A program made the position numbers and the translations under genes. DNA of 5,452 nucleotides from UBA724 sp964229545 (GTDB lineage: Bacteria; Bacteroidota; Bacteroidia; Flavobacteriales; Flavobacteriaceae), in contig CAXRDP010000078.1 in the NCBI GenBank assembly GCA_964229545.1, forward strand, positions 1 through 5,452, read 5' to 3'. The notes beneath the pieces are model-generated. The model was not told where the DNA came from, made no database searches, and worked only from the letters and a program-made list of their open reading frames with translations. Below are positions 1 to 5,452 of this stretch, in pieces. Position 1 is the stretch's first letter; each line of letters opens with the position of its first letter.

Positions 1-1176
1 TTGGTCTCCGATGGAGGAGTGCATGCGCACATCAATCACATTGAGGGTTTGCTACGCGCTGCCCACCAAGCCGAAGTACCCAATGTGTTGGTTCATGCCT
101 TTACGGATGGTCGGGATGTGGATCCCAAGTCGGGACTTGGATTTTTGACCCGACTCGAAAAGTCATGTGAAGAAAACAACGCAAAAATCGCCTCTGTGGT
201 GGGGCGCTACTATGCCATGGATCGTGACAAACGCTGGGAGCGTGTCAAAAAAGCCTATGACCTACTCGTTCATGGAACCGGAAAACAAACTGCCAATATC
301 CAAGCTGCCATTAAGGAAAGTTATGCCAACAACGTCACCGATGAGTTCATAGAACCTATTTGTGTTCTTGGAAAAGATGGACAACCCAATGGGCAAATTC
401 AAGCGGGGGATGTGGTGGTGTTCTTCAACTTCAGAACCGATCGTGGGCGTCAACTGACACAGGCTTTGCATCAGGTAGATATGCCAGAATTTGAGATGCG
501 AAAACTCGATTTGCACTATGTCACCATGACCAACTACGACGAGTCCTTTAAGGGTGTTCATGTGGTGTTTGACAAAGAAAATGTGGCCTTACCCTTGGGT
601 GAGGTACTGGCACAAGCCGGAAAAACCCAAATCAGAATCGCTGAGACAGAAAAATATCCCCATGTGACCTTTTTCTTTAACGGAGGGCGGGAAGAACCAT
701 TTGAGGGTGAGGAACGCATCTTGTGTCCTTCGCCAAAAGTGGCTACCTATGATTTGAAGCCCGAAATGAGTGCCTATGAAATTCGTGATGCCATTGTGCC
801 CAAGCTCAAATCGCAAGCGGTAGATTTTGTGTGCCTCAACTTTGCCAATCCCGATATGGTGGGCCATACAGGGAGTATGGAAGCTGCCATCAAGGCCTGT
901 GAAACAGTGGATATTTGCACCAAAGATGTGGTCGAAGCAGCACAAGAGGGTGGCTATAGCGTAATTATAATTGCTGATCACGGCAACTGCGACACCATGA
1001 TCAATCCGGACGGGAGTCCCAATACGGCACATACCACGAATCCAGTGCCAATCATTTTGGTGGACAACGACCTCAAAAGCCTAAAAAATGGTAACTTGAG
1101 CAATATTGCACCTACCATACTCGAGTTGATGGGAGTTGCGCAACCCGATGTGATGACATCAGAATCTTTAATCTAA
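1..1176 (+). CDS. gpmI: 2,3-bisphosphoglycerate-independent phosphoglycerate mutase, N-terminus cut by window edge
   Basis: Cofactor-independent phosphoglycerate mutase interconverts 3- and 2-phosphoglycerate in glycolysis and gluconeogenesis in the cytosol, using two Mn2+ ions and a phosphoserine intermediate. The first codon, TTG, is an internal Leu of the conserved LVSDGGVH motif, not a start. About 115 N-terminal residues of a roughly 510-residue family are missing, including the catalytic Ser and one metal Asp. Of the 391 visible residues, recognisable family motifs are SDGGVHAH (3-10), FTDGRDVDP (34-42), GRYYAMDRD..RW (68-79), FRTDRGRQ (144-151), the EKYPHVTFF segment with its Lys (217-225), NPDMVGHTG with metal ligands D285 and H289, ADHGNCD with D326 and H327, and AHTTNPVP with H344. 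All later active-site elements are therefore present and the reading frame is intact. It ends TAA, 6 bp before the next gene, so it probably heads or shares the transcription unit. The upstream part and promoter lie outside the window. Confidence 0.97.
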   Translation: MVSDGGVHAHINHIEGLLRAAHQAEVPNVLVHAFTDGRDVDPKSGLGFLTRLEKSCEENNAKIASVVGRYYAMDRDKRWERVKKAYDLLVHGTGKQTANIQAAIKESYANNVTDEFIEPICVLGKDGQPNGQIQAGDVVVFFNFRTDRGRQLTQALHQVDMPEFEMRKLDLHYVTMTNYDESFKGVHVVFDKENVALPLGEVLAQAGKTQIRIAETEKYPHVTFFFNGGREEPFEGEERILCPSPKVATYDLKPEMSAYEIRDAIVPKLKSQAVDFVCLNFANPDMVGHTGSMEAAIKACETVDICTKDVVEAAQEGGYSVIIIADHGNCDTMINPDGSPNTAHTTNPVPIILVDNDLKSLKNGNLSNIAPTILELMGVAQPDVMTSESLI

Positions 1177-1182
1177 ATCCCT

Positions 1183-1677
1183 ATGAAAAGCCCCTTTATT
1201 TTTTGTTTGCTCGTTTCTCTAACCGCATGGAGTCAGGATACTGATATTCTTTTGGGCAGCATTCAGCGTGCCGATTTGGAAATGGAGCCACACGCAACAT
1301 GGTTTACAGAAAACTACGACGCGCATCTTTTAGACAATACTTTGGTCGCTGACCTAAAAACTGCCTTTGAAGGTGTAACAGTTACCCTTTTTATGGGTAC
1401 ATGGTGCTCGGACAGCCAACGAGAAGTGCCTGCATTTTTTAAAATCATGGATGCCATAGACGATGAAGTAATTGTAAATTTGATTGCTGTCGACGAAGAC
1501 AAATTGGTGCCCGATGGCAGTACGACTGAGGCCGGTATTACCAACGTACCCACTTTTATATTGAGTCGCAACGGCAAAGAAATCAACCGCATTGTGGAGT
1601 TTCCCATTTTAAGTTTGGAACAAGACATGCTAGACATAACACAGGGAAAGGACTACAAACACGCATACGAGTTTTAG
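1183..1677 (+). CDS. Exported thioredoxin-like protein with a single-cysteine WCSDS active site
   Basis: This is a 164-residue protein with an N-terminal signal peptide: K2, a hydrophobic stretch at about 4-15, and probable cleavage after WSQ near residue 18. There is no lipobox Cys, so the mature protein should be soluble in the periplasm. The rest looks like a thioredoxin fold: a strand TVTLFMGTW (66-74) leads into WCSDSQREVP (74-83), followed by a helix, a strand VIVNLIAVD (96-104), and NVPTFIL with the expected cis-Pro at 123. The second Cys of CXXC is replaced by Ser (C75-S-D-S78). Apart from C8 in the signal peptide, C75 is the only cysteine, so it cannot form an intramolecular disulfide. 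It could work as a monothiol isomerase or reductase, a mixed-disulfide carrier, or a non-redox binding protein. The start is ATG, 6 bp after gpmI, with no clear Shine-Dalgarno. The gene is likely cotranscribed with gpmI and map. The fold call is firm; the substrate is unknown. Confidence 0.85.
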   Translation: MKSPFIFCLLVSLTAWSQDTDILLGSIQRADLEMEPHATWFTENYDAHLLDNTLVADLKTAFEGVTVTLFMGTWCSDSQREVPAFFKIMDAIDDEVIVNLIAVDEDKLVPDGSTTEAGITNVPTFILSRNGKEINRIVEFPILSLEQDMLDITQGKDYKHAYEF

Positions 1678-1681
1678 GCAT

Positions 1682-2500
1682 ATGGGATTGCAAAAGACAG
1701 CAGCGGAAATCGAACTCATTCGTGAGAGTGCCCAAATTGTCTCCAAAACCTTGGGCATGCTGGCATCGGAGATACGTCCCGGTGTGACCACCCTACAACT
1801 CGATGCCATGGCGGAAACTTTTATCCGAGACCATGGCGCGATTCCGGGTTTTTTAGGTTTGTATGATTTTCCCAACACGTTGTGTGTAAGCCCCAATGCC
1901 CAAGTCGTCCATGGCATTCCCAACGATGAGCCTTTACAAAACGGAGATGTGGTATCTATCGACTGTGGGGCCTTAAAAAACGGATATTATGGAGACCATG
2001 CCTACACCTTTGAAGTTGGTGAGGTCGCAGCCGAGGCCAAAAAACTGTTAGAGGTCACCAAAAAATCCTTGTACATCGGGATTGATGCTTTTCGTGTGGG
2101 CAATCGTGTGGGGGATGTGGGATTTGCAATTCAACAATACACCGAGTCCTTTGGCTATGGGGTGGTGCGTGAGCTGGTCGGTCATGGACTGGGTAAAACC
2201 ATGCACGAAAAACCCGAAATGCCCAATTACGGACGACGCGGCACCGGCAAGGCTTTTTTGGAAGGCATGGTCGTAGCCATTGAGCCTATGATCAACGCCG
2301 GTACCCACAAAATCAAACAACTTTCTGATGGTTGGACCATCCTTACGGCTGACGGCAAACCCAGCGCACACTTTGAGCACAATGTTGCCATTGTCGACGG
2401 AGTACCTCAACTGCTTTCTACTTTCGATTATGTATACGAAGCACTGGGGATTAAAAGTGATGAGGAAGATGCGTTTCGACCCAAATCCGATGTGGCGTGA
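1682..2500 (+). CDS. map: Type I methionine aminopeptidase
   Basis: Map removes the initiator methionine from nascent proteins when the second residue is small; it is a cytosolic dinuclear-metal peptidase of the pita-bread fold (M24A). All five metal ligands are visible: D94 in SIDCG, D105 in GDHAYTF, H168 in GHGLG, E201 in AIEPM and E232 in HFEHN. The catalytic-pocket His is H77 in VVHGIPND. The 272 residues are close to the usual length of about 250-270; there is no N-terminal zinc-finger extension, consistent with a minimal bacterial type Ia enzyme. A short acidic tail (about 255-272, SDEEDAFR) follows the catalytic core. The ATG start, 4 bp after the previous stop, gives the normal N-terminus, with family-like K-T-A-A-E-I-E-L-I-R at 5-14. 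The stop codon overlaps the GTG start of the next gene (GTGA), suggesting translational coupling. Usually essential, this gene is more often found near ribosomal protein genes than beside gpmI. Confidence 0.98.
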   Translation: MGLQKTAAEIELIRESAQIVSKTLGMLASEIRPGVTTLQLDAMAETFIRDHGAIPGFLGLYDFPNTLCVSPNAQVVHGIPNDEPLQNGDVVSIDCGALKNGYYGDHAYTFEVGEVAAEAKKLLEVTKKSLYIGIDAFRVGNRVGDVGFAIQQYTESFGYGVVRELVGHGLGKTMHEKPEMPNYGRRGTGKAFLEGMVVAIEPMINAGTHKIKQLSDGWTILTADGKPSAHFEHNVAIVDGVPQLLSTFDYVYEALGIKSDEEDAFRPKSDVA

Positions 2501-3267
2501 AGACGCTTTTCAAGTGGTTTTTAAAGCATGTGCCTAGACCTTGGCTGTTGCGGGCTAGCAATTGGGTACGTCCGTTTTTGGATGTGTTTTACAGAGGTCA
2601 TGAGCATATAGACCCAATTAACGGGAAATCCTACCGAACTTTTTTGCCTTATGGATACGGCAAGCCACGACCCAACGTGTTGAGCCCGGGTACATTGTCT
2701 TTGGAAAGGCACCGATTGCTGTGGGTCTATCTGCAGAGAGAAACTGATTTTTTTAGCAAAGCAGCAAAAGTGTTACACTTGGCACCCGAGCAAGCTTTTT
2801 TGGGTCGGTTTCAAAAACTGAAACACCTCGACTATACTACGGCAGACATAGCGTCTCCCCTAGCCGAAGTGAAGGCCGATATTTGTAACCTACCTTTTGA
2901 CAACAACACCTTTGACTGGGTTTTGTGTAATCATGTACTGGAACACATCGAAGACGATCACAAAGCCATGTCTGAGCTCTTTAGAGTTCTAAAACGCGGT
3001 GGAAAAGCCATCCTTCAAGTACCCTTAGATGCCCAAAGACTGAAAACCTATGAGGATTTTAACATCCAAGATCCGCAAGAAAGGGCGCGTATTTTTGGTC
3101 AGTATGACCATGTACGGATTTATGGTTTGGACTATCTAGATCGGTTGCAGGCTGTGGGATTTGAGGCTGCTTTGATTCCATATGCCGAACAATTGACCCC
3201 AGAAGAACGCCATGTGTATCGCATTCCACAAAACGAGCAAATTCCTACGGCTGTAAAGCCTCGTTGA
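2497..3267 (+). CDS. SAM-dependent class I methyltransferase (Methyltransf_11 type), substrate unknown
   Basis: This 256-residue protein has a Rossmann-fold methyltransferase domain at about 88-200. Motif I reads KVLHLAPEQAF (91-101) instead of the glycine-rich VLDxGxG. The later motifs are canonical: ADICNLPF (127-134) for the adenine-binding acidic region, FDWVLCNHVLEHI (139-151), and the LFRVLKRGGKAIL strand (161-173). The N-terminal 85 residues are a basic, aromatic segment (K2, K6, K10, R14, R19, R25) followed by a DPINGKSYRTFLPYG block at 46-60 and SLERHRLLW at 69-77, which I associate with a flavobacterial family of the same overall length. GTG is chosen as the start because the frame upstream holds no ATG before an in-frame stop at 2461-2463, the first in-frame internal Met is M158, and GTGA overlaps the map stop. 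No transmembrane helix is obvious. Its substrate cannot be read from the sequence; lipid, quinone or small-molecule methylation are all open. The 3' end overlaps apbE on the other strand. Confidence 0.87.
   Translation: MKTLFKWFLKHVPRPWLLRASNWVRPFLDVFYRGHEHIDPINGKSYRTFLPYGYGKPRPNVLSPGTLSLERHRLLWVYLQRETDFFSKAAKVLHLAPEQAFLGRFQKLKHLDYTTADIASPLAEVKADICNLPFDNNTFDWVLCNHVLEHIEDDHKAMSELFRVLKRGGKAILQVPLDAQRLKTYEDFNIQDPQERARIFGQYDHVRIYGLDYLDRLQAVGFEAALIPYAEQLTPEERHVYRIPQNEQIPTAVKPR
3245..3267. other. Tail-to-tail overlap of two convergent genes
   Basis: The methyltransferase stop (TGA at 3265-3267, plus strand) lies beyond the apbE stop (TAG at 3245-3247 on the minus strand), so the last 23 bp encode both C-termini. 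There is therefore no intergenic space for an ordinary intrinsic terminator between the two gene strings. The overlap contains a 4-bp inverted repeat, GGCT-GTAA-AGCC (3249-3260), with a GNRA-type loop in plus-strand RNA. It lacks a following T run and is too short to call a terminator. Confidence 0.85.
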
Positions 3268-4276
3268 GCAAGGTTTTAAAACCGGTACTGGATATGTATT
3301 CATAATCCCCATTGTCAGCCGCCAAAACCAAAAAATATTCAAATTCCTTTTGGTCGATTTCCGGTAGATATTCAATAGGCATGGCCATCAGAGCAGTCGC
3401 ATAGGCATCAGCGGTCATACAATCATCAGCCAAGACAGAAGCACTCAATACCTTAGAAGGACGGGCAGTGCCTGTGTGTGGGTTGAGGGTATGAACATAT
3501 CGAGTTCCTGTGAGAGAATCAATGCTGAATTTTCGGTAATTCCCAGATGTAGCCAAAGCCTTGTCGGACAAAGAAAGGGTTTTAAGTAAGGTCCTGTCGG
3601 CACCTTGCTCGGGGTGATCGATAGCCACTTTCCATGGGGAATTTTTTAAGAGCTGTTGTCCTGAGGTTCGCAATTCACCCCCAATTTCAACCAAATAATC
3701 TTGGTAGCCAAGCTGATTAATCAACTCACTTAGCACATCAACAGTGTAGCCTTTGGCGATGGCATTGAAATCTATATAGAGTCTGGGGTCATCTTTTACG
3801 ATGCGATTTTCTGACGAAAGTGTTACTTTATCTAGACCAGTAAAAGCCAAAAGGCTGTCTCGGCGGGCGGGGGTCACTACGTCTAGTGAATTTCCAGGGC
3901 CAAATCCGTAAGCGTTGACCAAAGCGCCTACTGTGGGGTCAAAATAGCCGCGAGTGTTTTTCCAAACCGTCAATGCTTTTTCAAATACACGAGCAAAATG
4001 GTGGTCTACAAGGATCGAAGCATCTCCACGATTGATTTTTGATATGTCCGAGTTGGGTATGTAAGTGGACATCGACTTGTTAATCACATAAAACACAGAA
4101 TCTACAGCCGGGGATAATTTGTCATTTTCTTGCGTGTCAAAATAGGTGATATTGTAGGTGGTGCCCAAAGCATAACCAGAAAGGTTGTATTGTTTTATGG
4201 ATGGACTGCATCCGGCTAACAAAAACAAACCCAAAAGGAAACTATAGCTTTTGAAGACCTTTATAATTGACCGCAT
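3245..4276 (-). CDS. apbE: FAD:protein FMN transferase, lipoprotein ApbE family
   Basis: ApbE splits FAD and attaches FMN through a phosphoester bond to Ser or Thr of target flavoproteins outside the cytoplasmic membrane; in NQR the known targets are NqrB and NqrC. The 343-residue protein starts with a lipoprotein signal (basic n-region, hydrophobic 12-21, lipobox LAGC with C23). Family motifs follow: GTTYNITY (38-45), MSTYIPNSDISKIN (69-82), FDPTVGALVNAYGFG (112-126), IDFNAIAKGYTVD (168-180), VEIGGELRTSG (196-206), ALATSGNYRKF (240-250), HTLNPHTG (262-269), and the metal-site segment MTADAYATAL with D290 and T294. The active site looks complete and length is normal. I chose ATG at 4276 because it puts a standard-length signal in front of C23. 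The frame is open upstream, giving alternative Mets at 4324 and 4306, which would lengthen the n-region. With this start it overlaps the preceding gene by 35 bp. Closeness to nqrF strongly suggests it flavinylates NQR in this organism. Confidence 0.94.
   Translation of the reverse strand: MRSIIKVFKSYSFLLGLFLLAGCSPSIKQYNLSGYALGTTYNITYFDTQENDKLSPAVDSVFYVINKSMSTYIPNSDISKINRGDASILVDHHFARVFEKALTVWKNTRGYFDPTVGALVNAYGFGPGNSLDVVTPARRDSLLAFTGLDKVTLSSENRIVKDDPRLYIDFNAIAKGYTVDVLSELINQLGYQDYLVEIGGELRTSGQQLLKNSPWKVAIDHPEQGADRTLLKTLSLSDKALATSGNYRKFSIDSLTGTRYVHTLNPHTGTARPSKVLSASVLADDCMTADAYATALMAMPIEYLPEIDQKEFEYFLVLAADNGDYEYISSTGFKTLLNEALQP
3272..3283. repeat. 12-bp perfect palindrome GGTTTTAAAACC just past the methyltransferase stop
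   Basis: The bases GGTTTTAAAACC form a perfect, loopless palindrome 4 bp downstream of the methyltransferase stop and inside the C-terminal coding sequence of apbE. Its position would suit a protein-binding or transcription-pausing site at the convergence point. It is also well within what chance gives in A/T-rich codons for Gly-Phe-Lys-Thr, so the repeat is certain but its function is not. Confidence 0.3.
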
Positions 4277-4619
4277 AGGGTTGGGATTTTTGTAAAGGTA
4301 AGTCATATTGCGCTGCGTGGGCAAAGCCTACACCTGCATAGAACAACGCGGCTTTAAACTTATCGGCATGAGATTTGAGTTTATCTACTAGCGCTGTATC
4401 GTAGCTTTCAGGATTCTCGGGATAGACACAAGCCCTGACCAATACAAAAAATAGTTTTTTGTTTCTCTTACAGACAAACTGTGGGTCTTTTTTGGGTTCA
4501 CTGTTGACGGCGACAAACTCATAGCCTTGGTCTTCCAAGTCCTGGCCCACGGTTTGCATGGCCAACTGGTGTAGTTCTTTCGAGGTAGGTTTATCCGCCA
4601 AAGTCGTCGAAACGTACAT
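4242..4619 (-). CDS. Small conserved NQR-linked protein of unknown function
   Basis: This 125-residue protein is soluble-looking, with no signal peptide or membrane segment. It lies between nqrF and apbE and overlaps both, by 29 bp at its start and 35 bp at its end. I recognise it as a flavobacterial family often labelled NqrF merely because of its position; it has no flavin, NADH or iron-sulfur motif, so that name would be wrong. Its layout is an N-terminal helix (about 13-31), GYEFVAVNSEPKKDPQFVC (32-50), a hydrophobic strand KLFFVLVRA (55-63), a charged helix (about 72-89), and a strand ALFYAGVGFA (91-100). This order resembles YraN-like PD-(D/E)XK nuclease folds, but the catalytic positions are lost (see findings). 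ATG at 4619 is preferred; an upstream in-frame ATG at 4637 would lengthen it by six residues, and a TTG at 4601 is a weaker alternative. A role as an NQR assembly or accessory factor is guilt by association only. Confidence 0.8.
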   Translation of the reverse strand: MYVSTTLADKPTSKELHQLAMQTVGQDLEDQGYEFVAVNSEPKKDPQFVCKRNKKLFFVLVRACVYPENPESYDTALVDKLKSHADKFKAALFYAGVGFAHAAQYDLPLQKSQPYAVNYKGLQKL

Positions 4620-5452
4620 TCTCCGGAGGCACGCCAAAGTCCTCGGCCATTTTCTCCACAGCCATATTCATCAATGGAGGACCACAGAAGTATACTTCGA
4701 TCTCTTCGGGCTCTTCATGGTGGTTGAGATAGTTATCAATCACAACTTGGTGCACAAAACCTACAAAACCATCTCCCTCGCCATCGAGACCGTCCTTGAC
4801 TTTCCAGTTGTCTTCTTCTAGGGGTTCAGACAACGCCACATAAAACTTAAAGTTGGGAAAATCGCGTTCTAGCGCACGGAAGTGTTCGATGTAGAACAAC
4901 TCTCGTTTGGAACGGCCTCCATACCAAAAAGTTACTTTACGGCCTGTTTTAAGGGTGCGGAATAGGTGGTATAGGTGTGAACGCATGGGCGCCATTCCGG
5001 CACCTCCTCCTACATATAACATTTCAGACTCAGAATGGTTGATAAAAAACTCACCATAAGGCCCCGAAATGGTCACCTTGTCACCGGGTTTTTTCGAGAA
5101 AATATAAGAAGAAGCAACCCCGGGGTTCACATCCATCCATCCATTCTTAGCGCGGTCCCATGGTGGGGTGGCAATTCGAACATTGAGCATGATTTCTTTG
5201 CCTTCAGCAGGATAGGAAGCCATGGAATAGGCACGCTCTACCAAGTCGGTATTTTTCATGGTCAAATCCCATAAGCCAAACTTGTCCCACTCCAATTTAA
5301 ACTTCTGAAGATCATCGGGATGTTCTTCTGGGTGTGCGGTGATGTCAATGTCTTTGTATGGAACCTCGCATGGGGGAATTTCGATCTGGATATATCCACC
5401 TGCCTCATAGTCCATATCATCAGGAATTTCGACTACAAATTCTTTAATAAAC
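4591..5452 (-). CDS. nqrF: Na+-translocating NADH:quinone reductase subunit F, N-terminus cut by window edge
   Basis: NqrF is the NADH-oxidising subunit of the NQR sodium pump: it passes electrons from NADH through FAD and a 2Fe-2S cluster to the membrane subunits, on the cytoplasmic side. The 286 codons seen are the C-terminal FAD and NADH domains of a protein normally about 410-435 residues. The frame is open through the right edge, so the Met at 5413-5415 is internal (preceded by FIKEFVVEIPDD). The N-terminal membrane helix and the four cluster cysteines are outside the window. Visible motifs are RAYSMASYP (FAD binding, RAYS at 5224-5235), GPYGEFF, the nucleotide-binding GGGAGMAPMRS (GGGAGMAP at 4987-5010), WYGGRSKRELFY, YFCGPPLM near 4670-4695 and the C-terminal FDDFGG. 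The long DITAHPEEHP...FKLEWDKFGLW insertion before RAYS is typical of NqrF and separates it from other ferredoxin reductases. The remaining nqr genes are expected to the right, upstream. Confidence 0.98.
   Translation of the reverse strand, partial: FIKEFVVEIPDDMDYEAGGYIQIEIPPCEVPYKDIDITAHPEEHPDDLQKFKLEWDKFGLWDLTMKNTDLVERAYSMASYPAEGKEIMLNVRIATPPWDRAKNGWMDVNPGVASSYIFSKKPGDKVTISGPYGEFFINHSESEMLYVGGGAGMAPMRSHLYHLFRTLKTGRKVTFWYGGRSKRELFYIEHFRALERDFPNFKFYVALSEPLEEDNWKVKDGLDGEGDGFVGFVHQVVIDNYLNHHEEPEEIEVYFCGPPLMNMAVEKMAEDFGVPPENVRFDDFGG

Noticed and set aside
1..3. TTG at the left edge as the start of gpmI
   Set aside because: It encodes the Leu of the conserved LVSDGGVH motif, which lies about 115 residues into complete GpmI proteins; the gene is cut by the window.
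589..1032. 147-codon open frame on the minus strand
   Set aside because: It lies entirely inside gpmI, whose catalytic motifs occupy the plus strand. Its translation is Cys/His/Phe-rich without a family pattern, typical of an antisense shadow.
2048..2410. 120-codon open frame on the minus strand
   Set aside because: It is antisense to the metal-ligand region of map; no recognisable protein features and no separate start context.
3249..3260. GGCT-GTAA-AGCC hairpin as an intrinsic terminator
   Set aside because: The stem is only 4 bp, with no following T run on either strand, and it lies in doubly coding sequence; chance is a sufficient explanation.
4242..4619. Calling the small gene a second NqrF subunit
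   Set aside because: It has none of the FAD, NADH or 2Fe-2S motifs; that label would only reflect its neighbour.
4558..4821. 87-codon open frame on the plus strand
   Set aside because: It runs antisense to the nqrF C-terminus and the start of the small NQR-linked gene, both of which are well supported.
5413..5415. ATG as the nqrF start
   Set aside because: The reading frame continues upstream to the window edge with family-like sequence (KEFVVEIPDD), and complete NqrF proteins have about 130-150 more N-terminal residues.

Overview
The window looks like ordinary chromosomal DNA from a marine-type member of the Bacteroidota, most likely a flavobacterium. The evidence is the character of the proteins: a GpmI, a type I Map, an HLAPE-type methyltransferase and an NqrF that all read like flavobacterial versions. 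A Na+-translocating NADH:quinone reductase (NQR) locus is present, and starts lack obvious Shine-Dalgarno sequences, as is usual in this phylum. Taxonomy is inferred by family resemblance only; no search was run.

The layout is two tightly packed gene strings that converge. On the plus strand (1-3267) are the C-terminal three quarters of gpmI (cut by the left edge), a short exported thioredoxin-like protein with a single active-site cysteine, map (methionine aminopeptidase) and a SAM-dependent methyltransferase. Spacings are 6 bp, 4 bp and a 4-bp overlap, so they are probably one transcription unit. On the minus strand, transcribed from the right edge leftwards, are the C-terminal part of nqrF (cut by the right edge), a small cytosolic protein of unknown function, and a lipoprotein ApbE-type FAD:protein FMN transferase. 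These genes overlap by 29 and 35 bp. The two strings overlap tail to tail by 23 bp at 3245-3267.

Functionally, the minus-strand genes form an NQR end-module. NqrF takes electrons from NADH, and ApbE attaches FMN covalently to NQR subunits on the outer face of the membrane. The small protein between them has an unknown role but looks like a degenerate PD-(D/E)XK nuclease-type fold. The plus-strand genes combine glycolysis (gpmI), envelope redox or binding (thioredoxin-like), protein N-terminal maturation (map) and an unassigned methylation.

The window is almost entirely coding: the only intergenic DNA is 1177-1182 and 1678-1681. I see no tRNA, rRNA, CRISPR array, insertion sequence, riboswitch or convincing promoter or terminator. 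No clearly new multi-gene system is present; the best leads are the small NQR-linked protein and the compressed gene architecture.
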